Origin: Planctomycetota bacterium
Lineage (GTDB): Bacteria > Planctomycetota > UBA8108 > JACQVS01
Assembly (NCBI GenBank): GCA_016209605.1
Contig: JACQVS010000110.1
Location: 1 to 64,000, forward strand
Reading direction: 5' to 3'
DNA length: 64,000 nt
The position numbers and the translations under genes are program-made. A model generated the notes under the pieces. It did no database searches and had not been told where the DNA came from. It worked only from the letters and a program-made list of their open reading frames with translations. Shown here piece after piece: positions 1 through 9,195 of this stretch (position 1 is its first letter; the number at the start of each line of letters is the position of its first letter).

Positions 1-61
1 AGGAGAGCAGCCCGCGGAAAAGACGTGAAACGGTAGGGCAGAGCCTGCCGTCTTGCCAAAG

Positions 62-93
62 GCCCCAGGCAACATGCTGCCGGGGGCTTTTTT
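62..93 (+). terminator. Intrinsic terminator of an upstream transcript
   Basis: Two arms (62-71 and 78-87) form a GC-rich stem with one internal mismatch, followed by six T residues (88-93). Another 8-bp hairpin with a GCAGAG loop sits just upstream (30-51). The transcript it ends starts outside the window. It could be a structured RNA or a gene tail; the 60 bases present are too few to identify it. Confidence 0.75.
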
Positions 94-95
94 GT

Positions 96-441
96 TTCAA
101 CAAATTGCACCCTTCTCAGCGACGCCGGCGGAAAGGGGTGGAATGAAATTCACTGGGAATGAGATTCAGTGATGCGCTTCGCTCCTGAGGGAATGAGATG
201 GGATAAATGAGAAAATGACCCTGGGTCAATTTGACCGGGAGCATGGGTCAAAAATCACCGGGAATGACAATGACACCCCGTCTGGGATTTGCTCGAGAGG
301 ATCGAAATGGTCAAAACCTTGAAATACCGCTCCTTACAGGGCGAAGGAGGAGAACTTCGGCCGCGAAATCTCAAAAAATTTTAAAATTTTTCCAAGCCGC
401 GATCAATCCTAAAGTTAAAAAGGAGGCATTTCCCGGGCCGG
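96..441. other. Gene-free stretch with IS21-like terminal repeats and an AT palindrome
   Basis: No convincing gene is seen here. Two direct repeats of about 20 bp beginning TGGGTCA and ending ACCGGGA lie at 222-240 and 244-263, and related GGGAATGA words occur at about 152-200. Such multiple terminal repeats resemble the ends of IS21-family elements, but no istA/istB reading frame is present, so this would be a remnant or solo end. At 374-391 there is a perfect 18-bp A/T palindrome. It lies downstream of the minus-strand cytochrome gene and may help end its transcript. Confidence 0.4.
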
Positions 442-2778
442 TTACTTCTGCATCATTTCCACCTGGCGCACCAGCTCCTGGAGGTCGGGGCGGTCAGGGG
501 CGAGCGACAGGAGCCGCCGGGCGTAATTCCGCGCCTCCTCGCGGGCGCCGCGGTCGCGGTGGATGGTCGCGAGGGCGTAGAGCAGCTCCTGGTTGTTGGG
601 GTGGACCTCGAGGGCGCGCTCCAGCACCTGAAGGGCTTTCTCCGCCTGCCCGGTGGAGTTCAAGGAGACGCCGTAGACGTAGGCGAAGCGCGGATCTTCC
701 GGCCGCAGCTCCGCCGCCTTCCCGAGCTCCTCGATCGCCTCCTCCTCGCGGCCCGCTCGGGCGAGGAGGAGCCCCAGGGCCTGGTGTCCATCGGCGAAGT
801 CGGGGGCGAGGTCGATGGCCTTCTTCAAGACCTTCTCCCCCTCGGCCTCCCGGCCTTCGAGGCGGTAGAGGTCGGCGAGGTTGACATAAGCGAGCACGAA
901 GCCGGGCTCGAGGCGCATGGCCTCCAGGTAAGCCGATTCGGCCTCGCGGTTCCGGCCGCGTGAAAGATAGAAGATCCCGAGGCTGAAGTGCGCCGAGGGA
1001 TGGTCGGCGTTCAGCATCTGGGCGTCGATGTACTCCTCGACCGCCTTCTCGAGCCGGGCGGCCTCCTCGGGCGGGAGCTTGTTCTTCTCGATCGGGGCCA
1101 GCGCCCGGCCGGCCTCGATGCGGACGCCGCGCACCGGATCCTCGAGCCGCGCCCGGGCCAGCGCGAAGCGGGCCTCGGGCGGCAGCGCCTCGAGCGCGCT
1201 CAAGGCGGCGGAGCGGAGGAGCGGATCGGCATCCTCCAGCCCCCGCTGCATCGCCCCCGCCGCCGCCGGAGAGGAACATTGGCTCAGCATCGACAGGGCG
1301 GTGGCGCGCGCCATGGCCGGCTGCGCCGGATCGGCGGCGATCCGGACCAGGAGAAGATCCGCCGCGGGCGATCCCGAGCGGGCCTCGTAAAAAGCCTCTC
1401 CGTAAGTGGGGGCCTGGGCCCGCCCGGCGGGGAATCTCCTGGCGATCTCCTCGGCGGCCCATCGAGGCGTCTTGTCGGCGTGGCAGGAGTTGCAGGCGTT
1501 GGGCGCCTTGATCTTGAGCGTCAGGTCCGGCCTCGGGACGCGAAAACCGTGGTCGAAGCGCGGATCGACCACCATGTACGTCCGCCGCGGCATATGACAT
1601 TCAATGCAGCTTGCTCCCGGCGAGTCCAGCTTGTGAAAGTGATGCGCCGGGCCGCCGTACTTCTCCTCCAGGTGGCAGCGGAAGCAGAGCGCGTTGCCGG
1701 CGGCGTGCAGCTTCAGGCTGTGGGGCTCATGGCAGTCGCTGCAGACCACGCCCTTCTGGTGCATCTTGCTTTGCAGGAAAGAGCCGTACTCGTAAACCTC
1801 ATCGAGGATCTGGCCGTCGGCGTAATAAAGGCTTTCCTCGAGGAGCGACGGCCGGTGGGTGTCGAGGAAGGGGCGGCCGTGGACGTAGTTTTCGCTGAGG
1901 ACGGAGCGGCGGGCGTGGCAGCGCGCGCAGACCTCGACTTGAGCGCGGTCAGGGGGAGGCGCGCTCCGCTCGGCGACCGGGGAGCCCTCCTTGAAGACCC
2001 ACTCGGCGAGATAATTCCGCTTGAGGCTGACTTGCAGGCCCAGATTCCCCTCTTTCCCCCGCTTCCCCTCCCGGTAGGCCCGGGCCCAGTCGAGGTGCGC
2101 TGATCCGGGGCCGTGGCAGGCCTCGCAGGAGACATCGATCTCCGACCAGGAGGTCTGGTAGCGGCCGGTCTTGTAGTCGTAGCCCTTCTTCAAGTTGGTG
2201 GAGTGGCACTCGGCGCACATGAAGTTCCAGTTCTGGCTGACCTTGGTCCAGAAGAGGGGGCTGTCGGGGCCGACCCGCTCGTTCGGGTAGATGTGGAACC
2301 AGCGCTGCCCGCCCTGCTCCCGCGGCCGGCTGTCCCAGCATAAGCCCGGGACCTGATAGCGGCCGCCGGAGAACTCCACCAGGTACTGCTGCAAGGGATA
2401 AACGCCGAAGGTGTACTGGATCTGGTAGTCGCTCAGCTTGCCATCGGCCCCCTCGGTGCGGGCGAAGAATTTGCCGCCGCGCTTGAAGAAGGTCGAGGTG
2501 ACGCCGAAACAGGTCAAGCTCGCGCCGTTGAAGTCTCCGAGCACCGCCTCCTCGCTCGCCTCCTGCATGGCGAGGTCGTGGTGGGAGCCCTGGTAAAGCT
2601 CCATTTCGCGCCGGTGGCATTCGGCGCAGGCCTGGCGGCCGAGGTAAACCGCCGCGGGGGAGCCGGCCTCCCCGCCGGGCTTCTCGCCGCCGCCGCGCCG
2701 GCGGGCCGCCCAGGCGGCCAGGAGAGCCGCCGTGGCGAGGGCCAGCAAGCAGAGGATCGGCATTCTCCGGCGATTCAT
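442..2778 (-). CDS. Octahaem cytochrome c with HEAT-like and TPR repeats
   Basis: Secreted or membrane-anchored multihaem c-type cytochrome, probably an electron carrier in the periplasm or cell envelope. Eight CXXCH haem-binding motifs are visible (CAECH twice, CEACH, CARCH, CSDCH, CFRCH, CIECH, CNSCH). They are followed by a HEAT-like helical stretch and then about four tetratricopeptide repeats at the C-terminus, ending near the stop. The start is taken at MNRRRMP because a hydrophobic segment (LLALATAALLAAW) follows at once; an in-frame upstream Met would give an arginine-rich extension overlapping the preceding gene. It lies 10 bp downstream of the NPCBM/glycosidase-like gene, so the two are probably co-transcribed. 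Haem number and TPRs are read directly; the electron partner is unknown. Confidence 0.85.
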   Translation of the reverse strand: MNRRRMPILCLLALATAALLAAWAARRRGGGEKPGGEAGSPAAVYLGRQACAECHRREMELYQGSHHDLAMQEASEEAVLGDFNGASLTCFGVTSTFFKRGGKFFARTEGADGKLSDYQIQYTFGVYPLQQYLVEFSGGRYQVPGLCWDSRPREQGGQRWFHIYPNERVGPDSPLFWTKVSQNWNFMCAECHSTNLKKGYDYKTGRYQTSWSEIDVSCEACHGPGSAHLDWARAYREGKRGKEGNLGLQVSLKRNYLAEWVFKEGSPVAERSAPPPDRAQVEVCARCHARRSVLSENYVHGRPFLDTHRPSLLEESLYYADGQILDEVYEYGSFLQSKMHQKGVVCSDCHEPHSLKLHAAGNALCFRCHLEEKYGGPAHHFHKLDSPGASCIECHMPRRTYMVVDPRFDHGFRVPRPDLTLKIKAPNACNSCHADKTPRWAAEEIARRFPAGRAQAPTYGEAFYEARSGSPAADLLLVRIAADPAQPAMARATALSMLSQCSSPAAAGAMQRGLEDADPLLRSAALSALEALPPEARFALARARLEDPVRGVRIEAGRALAPIEKNKLPPEEAARLEKAVEEYIDAQMLNADHPSAHFSLGIFYLSRGRNREAESAYLEAMRLEPGFVLAYVNLADLYRLEGREAEGEKVLKKAIDLAPDFADGHQALGLLLARAGREEEAIEELGKAAELRPEDPRFAYVYGVSLNSTGQAEKALQVLERALEVHPNNQELLYALATIHRDRGAREEARNYARRLLSLAPDRPDLQELVRQVEMMQK

Positions 2779-2788
2779 GGATTTAATT

Positions 2789-5700
2789 TTATTCGCCCGC
2801 CAGGACCTCGGCGCGCAAGGCGATTTTTCCCCGGGGCGAGGGGATGGTGATCGATTCCCTGGCCGCATCGAAATCCTCGTGGCTCCGTCCGTTCACGGCG
2901 ACGGCGCGGAGATGCCGTCCTTCGGGGATGCGCAGGCGCAGCACCACGGCCCTCGGGGCGCTGCGAGCCGGCGGGTCGATCTCGGCGTCGATGCGGCCCT
3001 CGGAGAGATGCGACCGGATGCGGTAACTCACCTTGCCGAAGCGCGTCGGGGCTCCGGCGACCGCCACGGTCCGCCCATTCTTCAACCAGTCGCTGGGGAG
3101 GAGCGGGGCGAGCCACAGCTCCTCGCCGTGCTCCATCACCAGCATGAAGCGCGTTTGCTGGAGGAAGTAGCCGGTTTCGTGGGTCTTGTCCCAGGCGCCG
3201 CTGGCAGAGAAGTGCTCCCAGAAGGTCAGCACCTCGGGGTTGAGCATGGCGGCGAGGGTGTTGAAGTAGGAGCGCAGGAAGGGCTTGGGATCGTTCTGCA
3301 GGGCGTAGATCTCGCCGTTCCGGGTGTAGTAGGGCTGGACCTTGGAGAAACCGCCGAGGTTGAACCAGTCCTTCCGGTTCTCGGCGGCGGGATAGTCGAA
3401 CCAGCCTTCGGCGAGGAACTGGACATCTTCCATGTGCTCGAGCATGCGAGTCGCATCGGGGCCATCGGCGTCGAGGACGCCGGCGGGGATGAGCTGGTGC
3501 GCCCCGAGCTCGACGTCGTAGCACCAGCTCCGGCCGGCGTCCTGTCCGGGGAAGAAGTCGGCGAGCTTTCCGGGGCTGTGCACCTGCGAGGGGTAGGCCG
3601 GGATCCAGGCGCCGCTCTCGAGCGGCAGGACCGGCGAGCGCGCCTGCGTCCAGCGGTAGGCGCGCAGGATATTTTCCTTCAGCTCCAGCGCTTTTTGTGA
3701 AAGGGCCGCCCCGCGGGCATCGCCGACCTCCGCGAGCATCGCGCCCGCCTCGCGCAGCGCCGCGAAATAGTAGCCGTTCATGCAGAAGTGGTATGCGAAG
3801 GCGTTCCAGTCGGCCAGGACGCCGGGCGGCATGAGGCCGTATTCCGGCGCCGGCTGGCCGCGCGGATCGAGCCGCTTCGTCTTCTCGAGCTGCCGCGCGA
3901 TCCATTCCCCGGCGCGCGTGAACTCTGGGACCGAGCGCTCGAGCCACGCCTTGTCGCGGTGCAGCCGCCAGTGCTCGCCCGCGGTCCAGAGATGCCACCC
4001 CGTCCCGAAGGTGGTGTAGCCGGTGGTGAGGAAACCGCTCGGATTGTAGCGGCGGATGAAGAAGTCGAGGCCGCGCCGCGCGAACTCCTCGTGGCCGAGG
4101 AGGTCCATGCCGCGGATCACCGAGTGGGCCTCGCTCTCGAGGGGCCCGTAGGACATGGCGGCGGCCCACGGCGCGATGCGCTCGCCGTTTTCCTCGCCGC
4201 GGGCGGCGATCCAGCAGCGCGCCTGGGAGGAGCGGATCAAGTCGTTGAGGAACGGATCGGGCGTCTCCGCCTGCATGGCGGGAGCGAGGACCGCCTTCCA
4301 GGTGGCCTCCAGCTCGGCGCGCAGCCGCTCGGGGCCGGGGAGGGACGACAGATCTTCGGCCTTCACGCCCGCCCCCGGCAGGTAGATCACGCAGCGGGCC
4401 GATTCGTGGGCGGCCAGCTCGCCGGAGAGGACGAGCTGGCTCCCCTCGGCCAGGATTTTCAGCGGGCCGGCACCGCTCGCGTCGGCAAAGGCGAATGGGC
4501 CGCTTGGCCCCGAAACCAGGAATCCCCGCGGGCAGGGGGAGATCCGCGCCGGATGTTTTTGCCGGGCGCTGGCATGGAAGGCGATAGCCAGGGAGGCAGA
4601 AGCCGTGTTCGCCCGTGCGTTTCTCACCATGAATTCCACAACGCAGGCGGAATTACGATTGAGCCGCGCCGGCCGCTCGCCGCCATCATCGATGGGGGCG
4701 GCAAAGGCGCGCTGGGTGTAGACCATGCCCTCTTCCTCCACGCTGATGACCGGCGCCGGCAGCCAGCCGCCGTCGAGATGGCGCGAGAGCTGGAGATTCT
4801 TGCCGCTGCCGAGGCGCGGGCGCAGCTCGGCCGCGGAGGCGAACCAGTCGCCGCCGGCGCTGGGAGCGGGCTGGAACTGCACCGCCCCGGTCCGCTCGAC
4901 CACGAACTTGGCGCTGCCGGCGGCGAGGGAGAGAAGCACCGGGCCCTCGCGCTGCGCCTCGTGGTGCGTCCTGGCCATGGCTTGCTCGAGGGTCTGGTCG
5001 GGCAGCTCGCGGACGCGCTCGAGGATGGTTTTCTGGCCGGCGATCTTCTTCTTGTAATCATCGAGGGTCACGGGCGGCGGATCGCAAGCGGCGAAGAGGC
5101 CGTGGCCCGCAACGTAGACGCCGTCGCTCTTGAGAATATCCTCGACCGCCACGCCGAAGGCGCCGCTCGGCAGGCGCAATCGCAGCACGGTGGCATCGGA
5201 CTTGAAAAAGGAGGGCCGGCTGCGGCGCACCGTGAGGCGAAGGGGCCGCGCCAGGTTCCACGAGGGCTCCGCGGGGCTCAAGAGCTCGCCGTTATAAATT
5301 TCGATCCCCCCGCGCGCGCCGGCGGCGGGATTTTCCACCTGGATGAAGAGCTTCGCCGCCTCCCAGCGCGAGCGGGTGAAGGCTGAGAGCCCGCGCACTT
5401 TCAGCGGCAGGGCGGCCGGTGGAATGATCCAGCGGCATTTCTGCGTCTGGAGGAGGCCGCCATCCGCCGTCTTTGGAGCGATGCGGAAGACCCACTGATC
5501 TCCGGCCGCGCTCAAGCTTCCCGCGAGCGCCTTCCAGCCCCCCTGCCAGGCCGACTCGCCGAACCAGCCTTCCACCTTGACGCCGGCCGCGGGCGGCGCG
5601 GACTTTTCATCGGCGAAGCGGATGCGCAGCTCCTTGAAGGCTCGCCGGCCGAGCCACTGGAGGCCGATGCCGCCGGGCCCGCCCGCCGCACCGGGCACGT

Positions 5701-6445
5701 CGTAAAGGCCGCTCGCATCGGGGAGGATTTCGGTTTCGAGAAACAGGTCTTCGGCGCGAAACTCCTCGATGCGGCTCGCTCGGCTACCATCGGCGCGATC
5801 CGGATCCCAGGTGACCACGCGGGCGAACCTGGCCGCGTCCACCGCCTCCCGGGCCGCCTCGCCCCGCGCCGCCAATGAGGGCACGAGGCGCGCCTCGGCC
5901 CAGTCGGCCATGTCACAGGTGATGCCGTCGCCGGCATCCCGGGCCACGAGGAGCAGCTCCTGGGCTCCCTCGACGGAGACTTTCACCGCCCGGGCTCCGT
6001 CGGCCTGGCGGAGGACGCCGCTTTCAAAGCGCGGCTCGCCATCGACGAGGACTCGGAAGACGGCGCTCCCTTCCTGGGAGGCCTGCTTCTGGATGCCAAC
6101 CTCGGCCTCGAAGCTCGAGAACTCGCCGTCGAGGAGGATGAGGATGGATCCGCCGGCATGGTGGCCCAGCCCCTTGGGATACTTTTTTCCGCCGATCTCG
6201 AGCGGCAAGCCGGCAATGCCCGGCTGATGGGCCGCCGCGTCAAGGCCCAGCTTGCCCCAGCCCTGGCGGACGAGAAGGAGCCGCTCGGGCGCCTCGCTCA
6301 AGTAAATCGGCTCCGGAGGAGCGGCCGTGGCGGTAGAGGCGATCAGGACCATCCAGATCCACGGGAGATTTATCACGAAGGACCAGTAAAACCGCTTTAC
6401 GGGTCCAGTGCAAGGCGATTGTGGCCGGGGTGGCGCCAGAGGCAT
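2789..6445 (-). CDS. Large secreted NPCBM-domain, glycosidase-like protein
   Basis: A 1218-residue protein with an N-terminal hydrophobic export signal ending near STATAAPP. Residues about 50-190 look like an NPCBM (NEW2) carbohydrate-binding module (GGKKYPKGLGHHAG, then CDMADW). The middle is beta-rich. The last ~500 residues (HSVIRGMDLLGHEEFARRG, MNGYYFAALREAG, WCYDVELGAHQLIPAG) read like an (alpha/alpha)6 six-hairpin glycosidase or amylo-glucosidase catalytic module. I cannot assign substrate or GH family. It is divergent from the response-regulator kinase gene across a 56-bp gap and probably forms an operon with the downstream cytochrome. The start at 6445 gives a sensible signal peptide. 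Confidence 0.75.
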   Translation of the reverse strand: MPLAPPRPQSPCTGPVKRFYWSFVINLPWIWMVLIASTATAAPPEPIYLSEAPERLLLVRQGWGKLGLDAAAHQPGIAGLPLEIGGKKYPKGLGHHAGGSILILLDGEFSSFEAEVGIQKQASQEGSAVFRVLVDGEPRFESGVLRQADGARAVKVSVEGAQELLLVARDAGDGITCDMADWAEARLVPSLAARGEAAREAVDAARFARVVTWDPDRADGSRASRIEEFRAEDLFLETEILPDASGLYDVPGAAGGPGGIGLQWLGRRAFKELRIRFADEKSAPPAAGVKVEGWFGESAWQGGWKALAGSLSAAGDQWVFRIAPKTADGGLLQTQKCRWIIPPAALPLKVRGLSAFTRSRWEAAKLFIQVENPAAGARGGIEIYNGELLSPAEPSWNLARPLRLTVRRSRPSFFKSDATVLRLRLPSGAFGVAVEDILKSDGVYVAGHGLFAACDPPPVTLDDYKKKIAGQKTILERVRELPDQTLEQAMARTHHEAQREGPVLLSLAAGSAKFVVERTGAVQFQPAPSAGGDWFASAAELRPRLGSGKNLQLSRHLDGGWLPAPVISVEEEGMVYTQRAFAAPIDDGGERPARLNRNSACVVEFMVRNARANTASASLAIAFHASARQKHPARISPCPRGFLVSGPSGPFAFADASGAGPLKILAEGSQLVLSGELAAHESARCVIYLPGAGVKAEDLSSLPGPERLRAELEATWKAVLAPAMQAETPDPFLNDLIRSSQARCWIAARGEENGERIAPWAAAMSYGPLESEAHSVIRGMDLLGHEEFARRGLDFFIRRYNPSGFLTTGYTTFGTGWHLWTAGEHWRLHRDKAWLERSVPEFTRAGEWIARQLEKTKRLDPRGQPAPEYGLMPPGVLADWNAFAYHFCMNGYYFAALREAGAMLAEVGDARGAALSQKALELKENILRAYRWTQARSPVLPLESGAWIPAYPSQVHSPGKLADFFPGQDAGRSWCYDVELGAHQLIPAGVLDADGPDATRMLEHMEDVQFLAEGWFDYPAAENRKDWFNLGGFSKVQPYYTRNGEIYALQNDPKPFLRSYFNTLAAMLNPEVLTFWEHFSASGAWDKTHETGYFLQQTRFMLVMEHGEELWLAPLLPSDWLKNGRTVAVAGAPTRFGKVSYRIRSHLSEGRIDAEIDPPARSAPRAVVLRLRIPEGRHLRAVAVNGRSHEDFDAARESITIPSPRGKIALRAEVLAGE

Positions 6446-6501
6446 GGAATCCCGCTCCAGTTATTTATATATCTAGCCGATAACCGAACCGCCGGTTGAA
6501 T

Positions 6502-7959
6502 ATGAAAAATAAAACCACTGTTCTAGTCGTCGATGACCAGGAAATCGGGCGCCAGGCGCTGGAGGGGCTGCTTTTCCCCATGGGCTTCGAACTGGCCTTT
6601 GCTGAAAACGGGCCGCAGACTCTGGATAAAGCCAAGGAGCTGCATCCGGATCTTATTCTTCTCGACGTGATGATGCCGGGAATGAATGGGATCGAAGTGT
6701 GCCGGAAACTGCGCGCGGATCCACTCTCTGCCGATGTCCCCATTATCATGGTGACGGCTCTGGATGACCGCGATTCCCGCCTGCAGGCCATCGAAGCCGG
6801 GGCCGACGATTTCATCACCAAACCCTTCGATCGCACGGAGCTGCGGGCGCGGGTGCGGACCATCACCCGCCTCAACCGCTATCGCCGGCTGCTCCTGGAG
6901 CGGGTCAAATTCGAGTGGGCCGTGGAACGGTCTGGAGATGGCTACCTGGTGTTGAAGGATGACGGCAAAATACTCTATGCCAACATTCGAGCGCGTCTGT
7001 ACCTCGGCCTCCCCGAAAATAAAAAAGAGGACTTTTCGGAAACTTTTCTGGAGCTGGCCCGGAATCAGTATCATCTCGAGCCGCAGCAGGCGTGGGAAAG
7101 CTGGCCGAAGCAATCTCCCGCTCCCTTGCAGCCGCCGCGCTACCTGGTGCGGCCGGAATCTCCCTCCCGGAATGCGCTCTGGCTGCAGATCGAAATGCTC
7201 GATTTTTCCTCGGAGTTGAACGGGGAGTTCATCGTCCGCCTCCATGATGTCACCACCCAGATGGCCATGCATCGGGACATATGGAAATTTCACTCCATGA
7301 TTTCCCACAAGCTCCGCACGCCCTTGACGGCGATCATCGCGGGGCTGGAAATCCTGTCTCAGCAAGCGGAGAATTATCCCAGCGCCGAAATTGCCGAGTT
7401 TGCAGGAATCGCGCTCAAAAACGCGCAAGATCTGCAGGGAGAAATTGATCGGATCCTGCAATACCTGAACGCGCCCAAGCTCCCCGACCCCGGCGAGGGA
7501 CTCGATCTCGCCTTGCTTCCGAAGATCATCAACACCATGTGCGCCAGCCTGGATATCAAGCCGGCATCGATTTCCGGCTTGGAGGCCCTGGATGGGGCCC
7601 ATCTTTCTCTCTCCCGGGAAGCCGTCGAGTCGGCGCTCTGGGAGATCCTGGAGAATGCCAAGAAATTCCACCCCCGGCGTTCCCCTCAAGTGGAGATCTT
7701 CGCGGCGCGTCAAGACAAGGAACTGGCCATCGAAATCCTCGATGATGGAGTCACCGTACCTCCGGAGCAGCTGATGCTGGTCTGGGTGCCTTATTATCAA
7801 GGCGAGAAGCACCACAGCGGTTGCGTGGCGGGTATGGGACTGGGCCTTCCCTTTGTCGCGTCGTTGGTCTGGAGCAGGGGCGGGAGATGTCGCATTTACA
7901 ATCGGGATAAGGTCCCGGGGATCGGGGTAGAGCTTGTATTACCCCTGGCCGCCCGTTGA
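6502..7959 (+). CDS. Response regulator-histidine kinase (REC-PAS-HK)
   Basis: Cytoplasmic two-component protein with an N-terminal receiver. The acidic pair is at VVDDQ, phosphoacceptor D55 in LILLDVMMPG, and the conserved Thr and Lys in MVTALDD and FITKPF. A PAS-like region (about 135-250) is followed by a HisKA segment with H269 in SHKLRTPL (Lys where Glu is usual) and an ATPase domain with N-box ENAKKF and G-boxes ILDDG and GMGLGLPF. The receiver-first order suggests that phosphorylation from another kinase controls this kinase. I chose the ATG at 6502 over a TTG two codons upstream. No Shine-Dalgarno is obvious, and no cognate output regulator is adjacent. Confidence 0.88.
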   Translation: MKNKTTVLVVDDQEIGRQALEGLLFPMGFELAFAENGPQTLDKAKELHPDLILLDVMMPGMNGIEVCRKLRADPLSADVPIIMVTALDDRDSRLQAIEAGADDFITKPFDRTELRARVRTITRLNRYRRLLLERVKFEWAVERSGDGYLVLKDDGKILYANIRARLYLGLPENKKEDFSETFLELARNQYHLEPQQAWESWPKQSPAPLQPPRYLVRPESPSRNALWLQIEMLDFSSELNGEFIVRLHDVTTQMAMHRDIWKFHSMISHKLRTPLTAIIAGLEILSQQAENYPSAEIAEFAGIALKNAQDLQGEIDRILQYLNAPKLPDPGEGLDLALLPKIINTMCASLDIKPASISGLEALDGAHLSLSREAVESALWEILENAKKFHPRRSPQVEIFAARQDKELAIEILDDGVTVPPEQLMLVWVPYYQGEKHHSGCVAGMGLGLPFVASLVWSRGGRCRIYNRDKVPGIGVELVLPLAAR

Positions 7960-8106
7960 AAAAAAGGCGTGAGAGGGTCCTTCCACGGCGCCGGCGCGAT
8001 GCCATCCAACCCTGGCCGGCTTTACTTTTAGTCGGCGATGTTATATATTTCCTGAAATTTCATAGCCGCAGTAGCGCTTGAAAAATTTCTGTCTTGGAGG
8101 TGCCCC

Positions 8107-9195
8107 TTGAATCGCGGCCGCCGAATATCCAGGCCTATATACAGACATATTTTGAGGATTTCAAAGCTGCTTTTCATCCTCCTTCCCCTCGGAATGATGC
8201 CGCCGGCGGCCGCCCAGCCAGCGCCGAAAGAAGGGGAATGCCCCGCCGACCATCTTCCCCCGCACCTCAAGAGATTGACGTGGTTCGGCGAGCGGCCCGA
8301 CTGGTCGCAGGATGGCCGGAGGATCCTGTTCGTCGAAAAGACCTTCGGCGATGTCTACGAAGTGGAGCTCGGCACCGGCATCATCCGCCCGATGACCCAC
8401 CACTACCAGCATCAGGGCTACACCCGGGCGCTTTATCTTCCAAACGGCGACCTCCTCCTCTCCGGCCCGGAGGCGTTCGACCCCAAGGACATCCACAAAA
8501 GCCGCGTCCAGTGCTGGCTCTCCGTTCTCGACCAGAGCCTCGCCCGGCCGCCGGTCCCCCTCGGGACCAAGTGCAGCGAAGGTCCGGCGATATCGCGCCG
8601 GCGCATGCACATCGCCTGGACGCACGTGAGCGAGCAGTATCCGGACGAGCTGCCCCGGGGAAGCTCCCGCATGTACGAGGCCGACTTCGTTTACGAGAAC
8701 GGCGCGCCCAAGCTGGCCAATCAAAAGCTCATCATCGACAGCCGCGACCTGCCCTTCAAGTGCACCCTGGAGACGCAGAATTTCCGCCCGCCGGAGGAGC
8801 GGGAGCTGATTTTCAGCGCCTACGGCCATCAAGGAACCGAGGTCTGCGGCATCGATCTGAGCACCAGGAAGGTCGCGAACTACTCCAACTCTCCCGGCCA
8901 GTACGATGAGCCCGAAGGCGTCTTTCCCGACGGGAAATACACGCTGGTGGAGTGCGACAAGCAGAACCTGAAGGGCGCGGGCCACATTGACATCTGGAAG
9001 CTGGCCCTGGACGGCACCGGCGCCTGCGAGCGCCTGACCTTCTTCAGCGATTTTCCCGGCTACAAGTCGTCGAATCCGGTGGTCAGCGATGATGGACTCT
9101 TCATGGCCTTCCAGATGGCCAGGTCCAGAGATCCGGCCGGCGTCGGCTACGGAATCTTCGTTTACAAATTCGCGAAAACGGGAAAAGGCAATTGA
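8107..9195 (+). CDS. Secreted TolB/PD40-type beta-propeller protein
   Basis: A 362-residue protein with an N-terminal export signal (LLFILLPLGMMPPAAAQ). Repeated blades of the WSQDGRRILFVE, YLPNGDLLLSG, VFPDGKYTLVE and VSDDGLFMAF type are characteristic of PD40/TolB-like propellers. A TTG start is chosen because a good GGAGG lies just upstream (8096-8100). The next Met is inside the predicted signal segment. Its TGA stop overlaps the reverse-transcriptase ATG by one base (TGATG), so the two are translationally coupled, an unexpected pairing of an exported propeller with an RT. Role unknown. Confidence 0.75.
   Translation: MNRGRRISRPIYRHILRISKLLFILLPLGMMPPAAAQPAPKEGECPADHLPPHLKRLTWFGERPDWSQDGRRILFVEKTFGDVYEVELGTGIIRPMTHHYQHQGYTRALYLPNGDLLLSGPEAFDPKDIHKSRVQCWLSVLDQSLARPPVPLGTKCSEGPAISRRRMHIAWTHVSEQYPDELPRGSSRMYEADFVYENGAPKLANQKLIIDSRDLPFKCTLETQNFRPPEERELIFSAYGHQGTEVCGIDLSTRKVANYSNSPGQYDEPEGVFPDGKYTLVECDKQNLKGAGHIDIWKLALDGTGACERLTFFSDFPGYKSSNPVVSDDGLFMAFQMARSRDPAGVGYGIFVYKFAKTGKGN

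Noticed and set aside
1-95. RNase P, SRP or riboswitch RNA
   Set aside because: GTGAAACGG and hairpins recalled RNase P RNA, but conserved blocks do not match and most of the molecule would be outside the window; only the terminator is supported.
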